Shown in pieces: positions 1 to 5,704 of a stretch of DNA of 7,579 nucleotides. Below the pieces are notes generated by a model that saw only the letters and a list, made by a program, of their open reading frames with translations, was not told the DNA's origin and did not search any database. The DNA comes from an uncultured Bacilli bacterium (GTDB lineage Bacteria; Bacillota_I; Bacilli_A; RF39; UBA660), in NCBI GenBank assembly GCA_944363755.1, contig CALVVC010000048.1, positions 1-7,579 on the forward strand, written 5' to 3'. Position numbers and translations under genes: made by a program. The number at the start of each line of letters is the position of its first letter. The stretch's first letter is position 1.

Positions 1-917
1 TTAGCAATATACTCAATAATTCCATCATAACTAACAGATCCAGCGATTAACTTTGAGTCTTTCTCTTTTAGGACTGGAGTGCTTTCTCCTGTAATAAAGC
101 TTTCATTAACATAGGTTTTACCTTTAGTAACAATACCATCTACTGCTATTTTCTCTCCTTGTTTACAAATTAGAGTATCCCCTACTTCTACTTCATCAAT
201 AGTTACTTTTAACTCTTTATCATTCTTTTTAACTATAGCATAACTTGGAGTTATTTGTACTAATTTCCTAATAGCATCTTTAGTCTTATCTTTACTTGAG
301 TTTTCGATAATACGTCCTAGTTTAATAAAATAGATGACCATACAAGTAGATTCAAAATATAAGTTATGGATGTAAGTACTATTACCTTCTAAGATATTTA
401 TATAACTATAAAGACTATATAAAAAACTAAAGATGACACTAAACATAACAAGGGTATCCATGTTAGGCATCTTATGAAGTAAATTCTTTATGCCACTTTT
501 AATTATATCTAGTCCATAAATTAAATATACGAAAGTAATTATTAACAGAGTTGTGGATAAAATAAGAGGATATTTGTGATTAAGGTAAGGAATAGTTGGT
601 AGGTTTAACATACTTCCCATAGAGATATACATCATAAAGATAATTAATAATCCTAAAAGAATTAATTTTATTTTATCAGTTTTATTAGTAACTTTATCTT
701 CTATTCCCTTAAATTCTCCTAGACTAGTAAAACCTGCTTCTTTAATATATCTTTCTATATCTTTAACTGTTATATTTTCATAGTTGATAGTAGCGATAGA
801 TAAGACTAGATTAACAGTAGCATTATTTATTCCAACTTGCTTATTTAGATATTTTTCAAGACCAGAAGAACAGGCACTACAAGTCATTCCACCTATTTTT
901 AAAACTATTTTCTTCAT
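1..917 (-). CDS. copA: Copper-translocating P1B-type ATPase (CopA-like), N-terminal half, cut by window edge
   Basis: This would be an inner-membrane ATPase that exports Cu(I) from the cytosol. I translated it by hand from the ATG at 917-915; 305 codons are visible and the C-terminus lies beyond position 1. It opens with one HMA domain (about residues 3-70) whose metal motif is GMTCSAC, with C13 and C16. Hydrophobic helices follow, then the segment PNMDTLV (complement of about 450-470), which is typical of the CopA branch, and the actuator-domain TGES motif at residues 276-279. The CPC, DKTGT and GDGIND motifs would fall outside the window. The start has a good Shine-Dalgarno (AAGAAGG) and sits two bases after the stop of the out-of-frame cadA tail, so the two genes were built as one coupled unit. 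Copper specificity is inferred from the N-terminal half only; another P1B metal is less likely. Confidence 0.9.
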   Translation of the reverse strand, partial: MKKIVLKIGGMTCSACSSGLEKYLNKQVGINNATVNLVLSIATINYENITVKDIERYIKEAGFTSLGEFKGIEDKVTNKTDKIKLILLGLLIIFMMYISMGSMLNLPTIPYLNHKYPLILSTTLLIITFVYLIYGLDIIKSGIKNLLHKMPNMDTLVMFSVIFSFLYSLYSYINILEGNSTYIHNLYFESTCMVIYFIKLGRIIENSSKDKTKDAIRKLVQITPSYAIVKKNDKELKVTIDEVEVGDTLICKQGEKIAVDGIVTKGKTYVNESFITGESTPVLKEKDSKLIAGSVSYDGIIEYIA

Positions 918-919
918 AA

Positions 920-1063
920 TTAATCCTTCTTTACTCTTAGTATTCTTAAAGCATTAATGATGGCGATAACAGAAACACCAACATCAGCAAAGACTGCTAG
1001 CCACATTGAAGTTAGACCTAAGGCACTCGTTAATAATACTACTATTTTAACTGTGATTGCAAA
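920..1063 (-). pseudogene. cadA: Out-of-frame C-terminus of the Zn/Cd P1B ATPase
   Basis: Reading the minus strand from TTT at 1063-1061 gives 47 codons that match the end of CadA/ZntA proteins. They run FAITVKIVVLL, then TSMWLAVFADVGVSV, then INALRILRVKKD, and stop at TAA 922-920. These are the last two transmembrane helices, including the aspartate in FADVG that aligns with the metal-binding aspartate of the final helix in ZntA-type pumps. The frame is shifted by one base from the upstream ORF, and stops in this frame (TAG, TAA at 1078-1073) lie just upstream, so it cannot be an independent gene. It is best read as the severed tail of the gene at 1047-2768. Confidence 0.85.
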
Positions 1064-2768
1064 TATTTTCTTTTACTATTTGCATAGTCTTTTTACTTAT
1101 TTTAATGGCACTTGCTAGTTTAGATGGCTCATCTGTCATAATGACAATATCTGAAGCTTCTATTGCAGCATCACTACCAAGGCCACCCATGGCTACACCT
1201 ATATCTGATAAGGCTAGAACTGGAGCATCATTAATACCATCTCCTATAAATACTAGTTTACCATCAATACTTTTTTCTTGCATTAAAGACTCTACTTTTT
1301 TAACTTTATCTTGAGGTAGTAGTTCAGCATAGTAATTATCTAGCTTTAATTTTTTTGAGACATTTTTACTAATTTCTTCTCTATCTCCTGTTAACATTAC
1401 TATTTTCTTAACATTATTTTCTCTAAATTCTTTAACTGCTTTATAAGCATCATCTTTAATTTTATCAGAGATAATGATAGAACCTGCATATTTCTTATCA
1501 ATAGCGATATAAATAACAGTTCCAATATCATTACTCTTAATGTAGTCAATGTTATATTCTTCCATTAATTTCTCATTACCTACTAAAACTTCTTTAGATT
1601 CGACTTTGGCAATAACTCCTTTACCTTTAATTTCTTTAGTTTTTGTAACTAGTTTTTCATTAATATCTTTGCCATAAGCTTCTTTAATAGATGAGCCAAT
1701 CGGGTGATTGGAATAGTTCTCTGCATAACTTGTATATCTTAGTAAATCTTCCTTTGAGTAATCTATAGTATTAACTTTTTGGACTTTGAAGATTCCTTCG
1801 GTTAGAGTTCCTGTCTTATCACAAACAACTATTTCAGTGTTGGCAAGGGCTTCTAAATAGTTACTACCCTTTACTAAAACTCCTATTTTAGATGAGGCAC
1901 CAATTCCTCCAAAGAAACTTAGAGGTATTGATATTACTAAGGCACAAGGACAAGAGACAACTAAGAATGATAAGGCTCTATATATCCAAGTTTTAAAGTT
2001 AGTATCTAATATTAAAGGTGGAATAAAGGCAAGAAGAATAGCGATTATTACAACTATTGGAGTGTAGTATTTAGCAAATTTACTGATAAAGTTTTCTGAT
2101 TTAGATTTTCTACTACTAGCATTTTCTACTAAGTCTAAGATTTTACTAACAGTAGATTCACCAAACTTTTTAGTTACTTTAACTTTTAGTATTCCTTCAT
2201 TATTAATACATCCACTTAATACTTCATCAGTCTCAGTTACACTTCTTGGCATAGATTCTCCTGTTAGAGCAAGAGTATTAAGAAGAGAGTTACCTTCTAC
2301 TACGATACCATCTAAAGGTATTTTTTCTCCTGGTTTTATCAAGATAATATCACCAATTTTAACTTTATTAGGATCTACTATTTCTGTTTTTTCATCATGA
2401 TAAAGATTGGCATAATCTGGTCTTATATCCATTAAAGATGCAACAGACTTTCTTGATTTATCAACAGCATAACTTTGGAATAGTTCTCCTACTTGATAGA
2501 ATAGCATTACTGCAACTGCTTCAGGAAACTCACCTATAAAAAAGGCTCCTATAGTTGCAATAGTCATTAAAAAGTTTTCATCAAAGACTTTTCCTCTTGT
2601 GATGTTTCTTAAAGCTTTTAAGATGATATCATAACCAACTATTAGGTAGGAGATAATAAATAGAATGTCATTAATGATAACATTATCTAGTTTAAGGATA
2701 AATGCCAATACTAGTAAGATAAAAGATATAATAATTCTAATTAACTTTTTCTTCATCTTTTTAGTCAT
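1047..2768 (-). CDS. cadA: Zn2+/Cd2+/Pb2+ P1B-2 type ATPase, frameshifted near its C-terminus
   Basis: This is a heavy-metal efflux ATPase of the inner membrane. The 573-residue frame has N-terminal helices (about 9-46 and 66-100), the actuator TGES at 169-172, the metal-channel motif CPC at 273-275 in SCPCALVIS, the phosphorylated aspartate D317 in DKTGT, the HP dipeptide at 355-356, and the hinge GDGIND at 509-514. GLGSDAAIEASD at about 529-540 is typical of the Zn/Cd/Pb branch. It has no N-terminal HMA domain; that domain is encoded by the gene just upstream. After I569 the frame runs into CNHS and stops, while the true C-terminus continues in another frame at 1063-920. As encoded, the protein lacks its last two helices and their conserved aspartate and is probably inactive, unless this is a sequencing error or is bypassed. 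A strong AGGAGGT at the end of the HMA gene precedes the ATG, which lies one base after that gene's stop. Confidence 0.92.
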   Translation of the reverse strand: MTKKMKKKLIRIIISFILLVLAFILKLDNVIINDILFIISYLIVGYDIILKALRNITRGKVFDENFLMTIATIGAFFIGEFPEAVAVMLFYQVGELFQSYAVDKSRKSVASLMDIRPDYANLYHDEKTEIVDPNKVKIGDIILIKPGEKIPLDGIVVEGNSLLNTLALTGESMPRSVTETDEVLSGCINNEGILKVKVTKKFGESTVSKILDLVENASSRKSKSENFISKFAKYYTPIVVIIAILLAFIPPLILDTNFKTWIYRALSFLVVSCPCALVISIPLSFFGGIGASSKIGVLVKGSNYLEALANTEIVVCDKTGTLTEGIFKVQKVNTIDYSKEDLLRYTSYAENYSNHPIGSSIKEAYGKDINEKLVTKTKEIKGKGVIAKVESKEVLVGNEKLMEEYNIDYIKSNDIGTVIYIAIDKKYAGSIIISDKIKDDAYKAVKEFRENNVKKIVMLTGDREEISKNVSKKLKLDNYYAELLPQDKVKKVESLMQEKSIDGKLVFIGDGINDAPVLALSDIGVAMGGLGSDAAIEASDIVIMTDEPSKLASAIKISKKTMQIVKENICNHS

Positions 2769-2769
2769 G

Positions 2770-2994
2770 TTATACCTCCTCGATACTTACATCTGGTTCT
2801 TCTCTTCTTATTACTTTCTTAATTTGTTTTAGGGCATTATTTAAGTTATCTTCACTACAACTAAATGAGAGCCTTTCCATCATAAAACTAATAGAGACAT
2901 TTTCTATTAAATCTATTTTTCTTAAAGATTCTTCTAATTTATTGGCACAATTTGCACAATCTAATCCTTCTATTTTATATTTATAATCTTTCAT
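2770..2994 (-). CDS. Stand-alone HMA heavy-metal-binding domain protein, partner of the cadA ATPase
   Basis: This is a 74-residue cytosolic protein consisting of a single ferredoxin-like HMA domain. The metal site is GLDCANCANK, with C13 and C16. The Asp just before the first Cys (DCxxC) is the form found in the N-terminal domains of Zn/Cd/Pb pumps rather than copper chaperones, which have TCxxC. The C-terminal EPDVSIEEV resembles the linker that joins HMA to the membrane part in fused CadA proteins. It starts 15 bases after the regulator's stop with an AAGGAAAG-type Shine-Dalgarno. It ends one base before the ATPase start, so the two are translationally coupled. I infer that it supplies the metal-binding domain in trans, delivering or sensing Zn/Cd. 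A general metallochaperone role cannot be excluded. Confidence 0.9.
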   Translation of the reverse strand: MKDYKYKIEGLDCANCANKLEESLRKIDLIENVSISFMMERLSFSCSEDNLNNALKQIKKVIRREEPDVSIEEV

Positions 2995-3009
2995 ATTCTT
3001 TCCTTCTTT

Positions 3010-3372
3010 CTATCCTTTATGATTAATATGTTCTAGTCCTATTTCAAATAGTTTAACAATATGGTCATCATCTAAAGTGTAATATACTTCTTTACCACTT
3101 CTTCTACATTTAACAATACCACTTCTTCTTAGGGTTGCTAATTGATGAGAAACACTTGATTTAGTCATATTTAAAACATTTGCTAAGTCACAGACACACA
3201 TCTCATCTTGATCAAGTGCAAAAAGGATTCTACATCTTGTTGTATCACCTATTAGTTTAAATAAGTCTGCTAGATGATTAAAAGTATTTTCTGAAGGCAT
3301 TTTATCTAATACCTTATCTACTGCTTCCTTATGGATAATATTACAATCACATGAAAATTCATTTCTAGACAT
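3010..3372 (-). CDS. cadC: ArsR/SmtB-family metal-sensing repressor, CadC type
   Basis: This is a 120-residue winged-helix dimeric repressor, about CadC length, that would release the operon promoter when Cd, Pb or Zn binds. The recognition helix region is about 70-86 (MTKSSVSHQLATLRRSG), followed by a beta wing at about 88-100. Both known metal sites of the family can be traced. For the alpha-3N site there are C59 and C61 in EMCVCD plus N-terminal C8 and C10. For the alpha-5 site there are D102, H104, H115 and H118, with the same spacing as SmtB/CadC and His in place of the final Glu. C89 is an extra cysteine in the wing. It is the first gene of the operon and has two matching operators in its promoter, so it is almost certainly autoregulatory. 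The exact metal preference is inference. Confidence 0.93.
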   Translation of the reverse strand: MSRNEFSCDCNIIHKEAVDKVLDKMPSENTFNHLADLFKLIGDTTRCRILFALDQDEMCVCDLANVLNMTKSSVSHQLATLRRSGIVKCRRSGKEVYYTLDDDHIVKLFEIGLEHINHKG

Positions 3373-3404
3373 ATCATCACATCCTATTAATATTATATGT
3401 TATA

Positions 3405-3422
3405 GTTGAATTCTTACTCAAC
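3405..3422 (-). promoter_or_regulatory. CadC/SmtB-type operator O2, promoter-proximal leader
   Basis: On the minus strand the site reads GTTGAGTAAGAATTCAAC, an inverted repeat with five-base arms GTTGA/TCAAC around an eight-base centre. It fits the TGA-N8-TCA pattern known for SmtB/CadC operators. It lies just downstream of the expected transcription start (about 3423), so a bound repressor would block initiation or escape. It is 31 bp from the equivalent site O1. Confidence 0.7.
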
Positions 3423-3429
3423 CATCTTC

Positions 3430-3459
3430 ATTATAGTTGAATAATCGCTCAATTGTCAA
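3430..3459 (-). promoter_or_regulatory. Sigma-A promoter of the cad operon
   Basis: On the minus strand TTGACA (3459-3454) and TATAAT (3435-3430) are both perfect consensus hexamers, separated by 18 bp. The start of transcription is expected at about 3423, giving a leader of roughly 50 bases before the cadC ATG at 3372. Confidence 0.85.
3436..3453 (-). promoter_or_regulatory. CadC/SmtB-type operator O1, filling the promoter spacer
   Basis: On the minus strand the site reads ATTGAGCGATTATTCAAC. Its TGA-N8-TCA core closely resembles the SmtB-family consensus half (a TTATTCA end). It occupies exactly the 18 bp between the -35 and -10 hexamers, so repressor and RNA polymerase binding should be mutually exclusive. 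Confidence 0.75.
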
Positions 3460-3463
3460 TAGT

Positions 3464-3496
3464 AAAAAAAACTAATATAAATCACTTATAATTAGT
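3464..3496 (-). terminator. Intrinsic terminator of the Nudix gene
   Basis: On the minus strand, directly after the Nudix stop codon, ACTAAT plus ATAA pairs with TTAT plus ATTAGT (ten pairs with one bulged T, 3496-3471). A run of T at 3471-3463 follows. The stem is AT-rich and therefore weak, but the position and T-run fit. It separates the Nudix gene from the cad promoter, whose -35 begins only a few bases downstream. Confidence 0.6.
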
Positions 3497-3497
3497 A

Positions 3498-4250
3498 TTA
3501 TTTTTTGTTATAACTATCTATTTCTAATAAATCTTCTAAGTAACTTCTTTTAGGATTTTTTAATCTATCTAATTCTTCTTTAACTTTCTTCTTATTTATA
3601 AAGTGAAGTCTAGTGAATTCTATTTCTAAGTTATTATCTTTTAGATATTTTAAATATTCTTTGTAGTATTCTATCACTTCATTTTTAGTCATTCTTAACT
3701 TACTTTTAGCGATAATGAGATAGGCATTAGATATTTCATTTGGTAAACTTATATATTTTATCTCAAAACTTTCTACAATATTTTTATCTTGTAAATTAAT
3801 ATTTACCTCTTCCTTACATTCTCTTATTAGAGCATTAAATATATCTACCCTTTCTTCTTTAATATCAGTATTATCAACATTACCTCCTGGTATTTGTAAA
3901 CAGTTAGGAACTGAAGTATTACTTTCCATTTCCCCTATTACATAATAATTGTCATTAGTTTCTAATAAGCATCCTACAACTAAGTTATGACAACTATATT
4001 CTTTAGGTAGACCTACTCTTTCATCATATAAATGATGTGAATAAAGTGTTCTTTTACAAGTAATCTCTATTAAATTATTTGTCTTTTTATATTCACTTAC
4101 ACAAATTAGCTCGCCATTAAAAAGACTAAGATTATCTTTCTTACTCTGTTCCCAAAAATTATTTATTTGTTCTTTTAAGTCTTTTGATAGTTCTAGTATT
4201 TCATCTTTGAACTTTATTTTTATAGTTGTTCCTTCAATATTTTTTAACAT
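3498..4250 (-). CDS. Nudix hydrolase, substrate unknown
   Basis: This is a 250-residue cytosolic protein with a Nudix fold in its middle (about 88-185). The Nudix helix is seen as GG at 122-123 and RECKEE at 143-148, keeping the metal-coordinating glutamates. The box is divergent: the segment between GG and the REXXEE helix is longer than the canonical spacing, the first Glu is not in register, and the usual Gly after EE is Asn (VNI). The N-terminal 85 residues hold a short FNGEL segment (45-49), which loosely recalls NUDT22-like Nudix proteins; I would not assign a substrate from this. The C-terminus (about 188-245) is predicted helical and charged. It has its own promoter, a GGTGAT Shine-Dalgarno and a terminator, so it is monocistronic and divergent from tsaC. 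Confidence 0.85.
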   Translation of the reverse strand: MLKNIEGTTIKIKFKDEILELSKDLKEQINNFWEQSKKDNLSLFNGELICVSEYKKTNNLIEITCKRTLYSHHLYDERVGLPKEYSCHNLVVGCLLETNDNYYVIGEMESNTSVPNCLQIPGGNVDNTDIKEERVDIFNALIRECKEEVNINLQDKNIVESFEIKYISLPNEISNAYLIIAKSKLRMTKNEVIEYYKEYLKYLKDNNLEIEFTRLHFINKKKVKEELDRLKNPKRSYLEDLLEIDSYNKK

Positions 4251-4280
4251 ATTAATATCACCGTCTTATAGATTAATTTT

Positions 4281-4309
4281 ATATTATTATTTAAGAGGAG
4301 TAAATGCAA
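4281..4309 (-). promoter_or_regulatory. Putative promoter of the Nudix gene
   Basis: On the minus strand TTGCAT (4309-4304) and TAATAT (4286-4281) are separated by 17 bp, about 30 bases before the ATG at 4250. The hexamers are moderately close to consensus. Confidence 0.55.
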
Positions 4310-4317
4310 TAATCCAT

Positions 4318-4366
4318 CATTTTCTTACGACATTTCTTACGGCATTTCTTACTACATTACTTGCAA
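4318..4366. repeat. 12-bp tandem repeat array between divergent promoters
   Basis: There are four head-to-tail units: CATTTTCTTACGA (13 bp), CATTTCTTACGG, CATTTCTTACTA and a diverged CATTACTTGCAA. The shared core is CATTTCTTAC. The array fills the space between the Nudix promoter and the tsaC promoter, and the last unit contains the tsaC -35 (TTGCAA). No coding function is visible. Confidence 0.7.
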
Positions 4367-4389
4367 GTCTTATTGGTCAGTGATACAAT
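4361..4389 (+). promoter_or_regulatory. Putative promoter of tsaC
   Basis: TTGCAA (4361-4366) and TACAAT (4384-4389) are separated by 17 bp. Transcription is expected to begin at about 4396, which places the upstream in-frame ATG at 4397 at the very 5' end and supports the ATG at 4412 as the real start. Confidence 0.65.
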
Positions 4390-4411
4390 TCTTTAAATGG
4401 AAGGTGAATTT

Positions 4412-5026
4412 ATGAAGCGATATAAACAACGTGAAATAGAAGAAGTTGCAAATGTTCTTAAAAATGATGGTGTTATTAGTGTTCCTACTGATACTGTTTA
4501 TGGAATATGTGCTAGGATTAATTCAAGTAAGGCTTATCTTAAGTTAGTTAGTGTTAAAAATCGTTCTTCTACTAAGTCTTTTCCTGTTGTGTGTAGTGAT
4601 ATAGAACAAATTAAAAGTATTGCCATTGTTAATGAAAATGCTCTTAAATTAATTAAAGCTTTTATGCCTGGTCCTATTACTTTAGTCTTAAACAAAAGAT
4701 CTGATGTACTTTCTTATATTAATAATGCCGGTGCACGAGAAACAGATGAACTTGCTATTAGGATGGCTCCTACTCCATTTTTAAAAGAATTAATTAAAGA
4801 AGTTGGTAGTCCTTTATTTTTAACGAGTGCTAATAACTCTGGTAAGGATGTATGTAAAAGTTTAGATGAAATAGAGATAGAATGCCCTACTCTTGATGGT
4901 ATGGTTCTAGGCAATGTATCTTTTGGGGAAGCTAGCACGATTGTTGATTGTACTGGTAATGATATAAAGATTCAAAGACAAGGTCCTATTAGTGAAGATG
5001 AGATTATGAAAGCTCTTAAAAAATAA
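4412..5026 (+). CDS. tsaC: L-threonylcarbamoyladenylate synthase (TsaC/YrdC family)
   Basis: This cytosolic enzyme makes threonylcarbamoyl-AMP from threonine, bicarbonate and ATP, the first step of t6A37 modification in ANN-decoding tRNAs. The 204 residues form one complete YrdC domain without a Sua5 extension. Visible motifs are PTDTVYG (25-31), the basic KNRSSTKSFP (49-58), MPGPITLVL (85-93), AIRM (115-118), LTSANNSG (137-144), STIVDCTG (175-182) and the C-terminal RQGPIS (189-194). I chose the ATG at 4412 because AAGGTGA (4401-4407) is well placed for it. The in-frame ATG at 4397 (five residues longer) has no ribosome site and coincides with the predicted transcript start. The gene is essential or near-essential in many bacteria and is a core chromosomal anchor for the accessory genes downstream. 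Confidence 0.95.
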   Translation: MKRYKQREIEEVANVLKNDGVISVPTDTVYGICARINSSKAYLKLVSVKNRSSTKSFPVVCSDIEQIKSIAIVNENALKLIKAFMPGPITLVLNKRSDVLSYINNAGARETDELAIRMAPTPFLKELIKEVGSPLFLTSANNSGKDVCKSLDEIEIECPTLDGMVLGNVSFGEASTIVDCTGNDIKIQRQGPISEDEIMKALKK

Positions 5027-5049
5027 TATTTATTAATTTCTTAAGTATT

Positions 5050-5079
5050 AAATCACTTCTTTTATTAGTATGGATTAGT
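5050..5079 (+). repeat. Left copy of an imperfect ~30-bp direct repeat flanking abiE
   Basis: It begins AAATCACTTCT and continues to about 5079. By eye roughly 25 of 30 positions match 6531-6560 in the same orientation, the first 11 perfectly. It starts 23 bases after the tsaC stop. Unlike the right copy it is not followed by a complementary arm, so it forms no terminator by itself. Confidence 0.6.
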
Positions 5080-5088
5080 CTTCGTTAC

Positions 5089-5144
5089 ATTTTAAAGTAA
5101 AAACCACCATTTCTATTGACTAATGGTGGTTTTTACTTTAAAAT
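5089..5144. terminator. Perfect 23-bp inverted repeat: bidirectional terminator and likely AbiEi operator
   Basis: Arms 5089-5111 and 5122-5144 are exact reverse complements, separated by a 10-base loop. The inner part pairs AAAAACCACCATT with AATGGTGGTTTTT. In RNA this is a GC-containing stem with a U tract on either strand, so it should terminate tsaC transcription on the plus strand. The 3' arm and loop also contain the abiE promoter. Known AbiEi repressors bind inverted repeats in their own promoter, so the same DNA may be the AbiEi operator. Confidence 0.75.
5116..5144 (+). promoter_or_regulatory. Putative abiE promoter inside the inverted repeat
   Basis: TTGACT (5116-5121, in the loop) and TAAAAT (5139-5144, end of the right arm) are separated by 17 bp. 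Transcription would start near 5151, leaving about 11 untranslated bases. The opposite strand has a mirrored TAAAAT but only AATAGA at the matching -35 place, so the loop sequence gives the promoter its direction. Confidence 0.6.
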
Positions 5145-5161
5145 TATATTAGGTGGTAAGA

Positions 5162-5704
5162 GTGTTATATAATTATAATGAGGTAATAAAGAAATTTAAA
5201 TCAGACTATAATTTAAAAAAGGCTTTAAAAAACAAATCTATTTATAAAATAGAAAATGGGATATATTCTGAACAACCAAATATTCATTATCTATCTATAA
5301 TAGAGAAAAAGTATCCTTATGCTGTAGTTAGTGGTCTATCAGCTTATTATTATTATGGGTTTACAGATGTCATTCCAGAAAAGATTACATTATGTACTAG
5401 TAGGAATTCCACTAATATTAATAATAATGAAATTAATCAAATTAGAATGAAAGACGAATTATATATATTAGGAATAACTTCATATGAATACGAAGGAGTA
5501 ACTATAAAAATATATAATAAAGAAAGATTACTAATTGACTTAGTACGTTATAAAAATAAAATTGGATATGATTTATATAAAGAAATTATAACAAATTATA
5601 GGAAGATTGTTGATGAGTTAGATATGTCATTAATTGAAGAATATTTAAATGTTTTTAAAGAGGGTGAAAAATTTTATAAAATTTTGATGGATGAGGTATT
5701 TTAA
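5162..5704 (+). CDS. abiEi: AbiEi family antitoxin / transcriptional repressor (type IV toxin-antitoxin)
   Basis: This is the antitoxin and autorepressor of an AbiE abortive-infection module. The 180 residues show the family layout. A short N-terminal winged helix (about 4-36) ends in YKIENGIYS. The antitoxin domain follows, with YAVVSGLSAYYYYGFTD (53-69), IPEKITL (71-77), a beta-rich middle ending GVTIKIYNKERLLIDLVRYKNK (112-133), and a helical tail. I chose GTG at 5162 because AGGTGG (5151-5156) is a well-spaced Shine-Dalgarno for it; the GTG at 5153 lies within that site. It abuts abiEii (TAA directly followed by ATG). I found no CTT leucine codons here although tsaC uses several, and the gene is visibly more AT-rich than its neighbours, consistent with horizontal transfer. 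Whether it neutralizes its toxin is inferred from family. Confidence 0.88.
   Translation: MLYNYNEVIKKFKSDYNLKKALKNKSIYKIENGIYSEQPNIHYLSIIEKKYPYAVVSGLSAYYYYGFTDVIPEKITLCTSRNSTNINNNEINQIRMKDELYILGITSYEYEGVTIKIYNKERLLIDLVRYKNKIGYDLYKEIITNYRKIVDELDMSLIEEYLNVFKEGEKFYKILMDEVF

Noticed and set aside
1047..1072. Programmed frameshift like that of E. coli copA
   Set aside because: No clear slippery heptamer or downstream structure is visible, and the needed shift is +1 (or -2), so mutation or sequence error is simpler.
1057..1314. 85-residue plus-strand ORF
   Set aside because: It is antisense to the conserved hinge region of the Zn/Cd ATPase, has no ribosome site, and mirrors the coding strand; a shadow frame.
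3479..3500. Third copy of the AAATCACTT repeat
   Set aside because: Only about nine leading bases and a short later stretch match, within AT-rich terminator sequence; likely chance.
4318..4366. CRISPR array
   Set aside because: Units are 12 bp, directly adjacent and without spacers; no cas genes are present.
4397..4411. Upstream ATG as the tsaC start
   Set aside because: It coincides with the predicted transcript start and has no Shine-Dalgarno, whereas the ATG at 4412 has AAGGTGA in place.
4714..4938. 74-residue minus-strand ORF inside tsaC
   Set aside because: Entirely antisense to conserved tsaC motifs, with no promoter, ribosome site or recognisable domain.
5089..5144. MITE or IS remnant
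   Set aside because: The repeat is perfect but only 56 bp, has no visible target-site duplication at its ends, and its position fits a terminator plus promoter better.
5153..5161. GTG at 5153 as the abiEi start
   Set aside because: It lies inside the AGGTGG ribosome site that serves the GTG at 5162.
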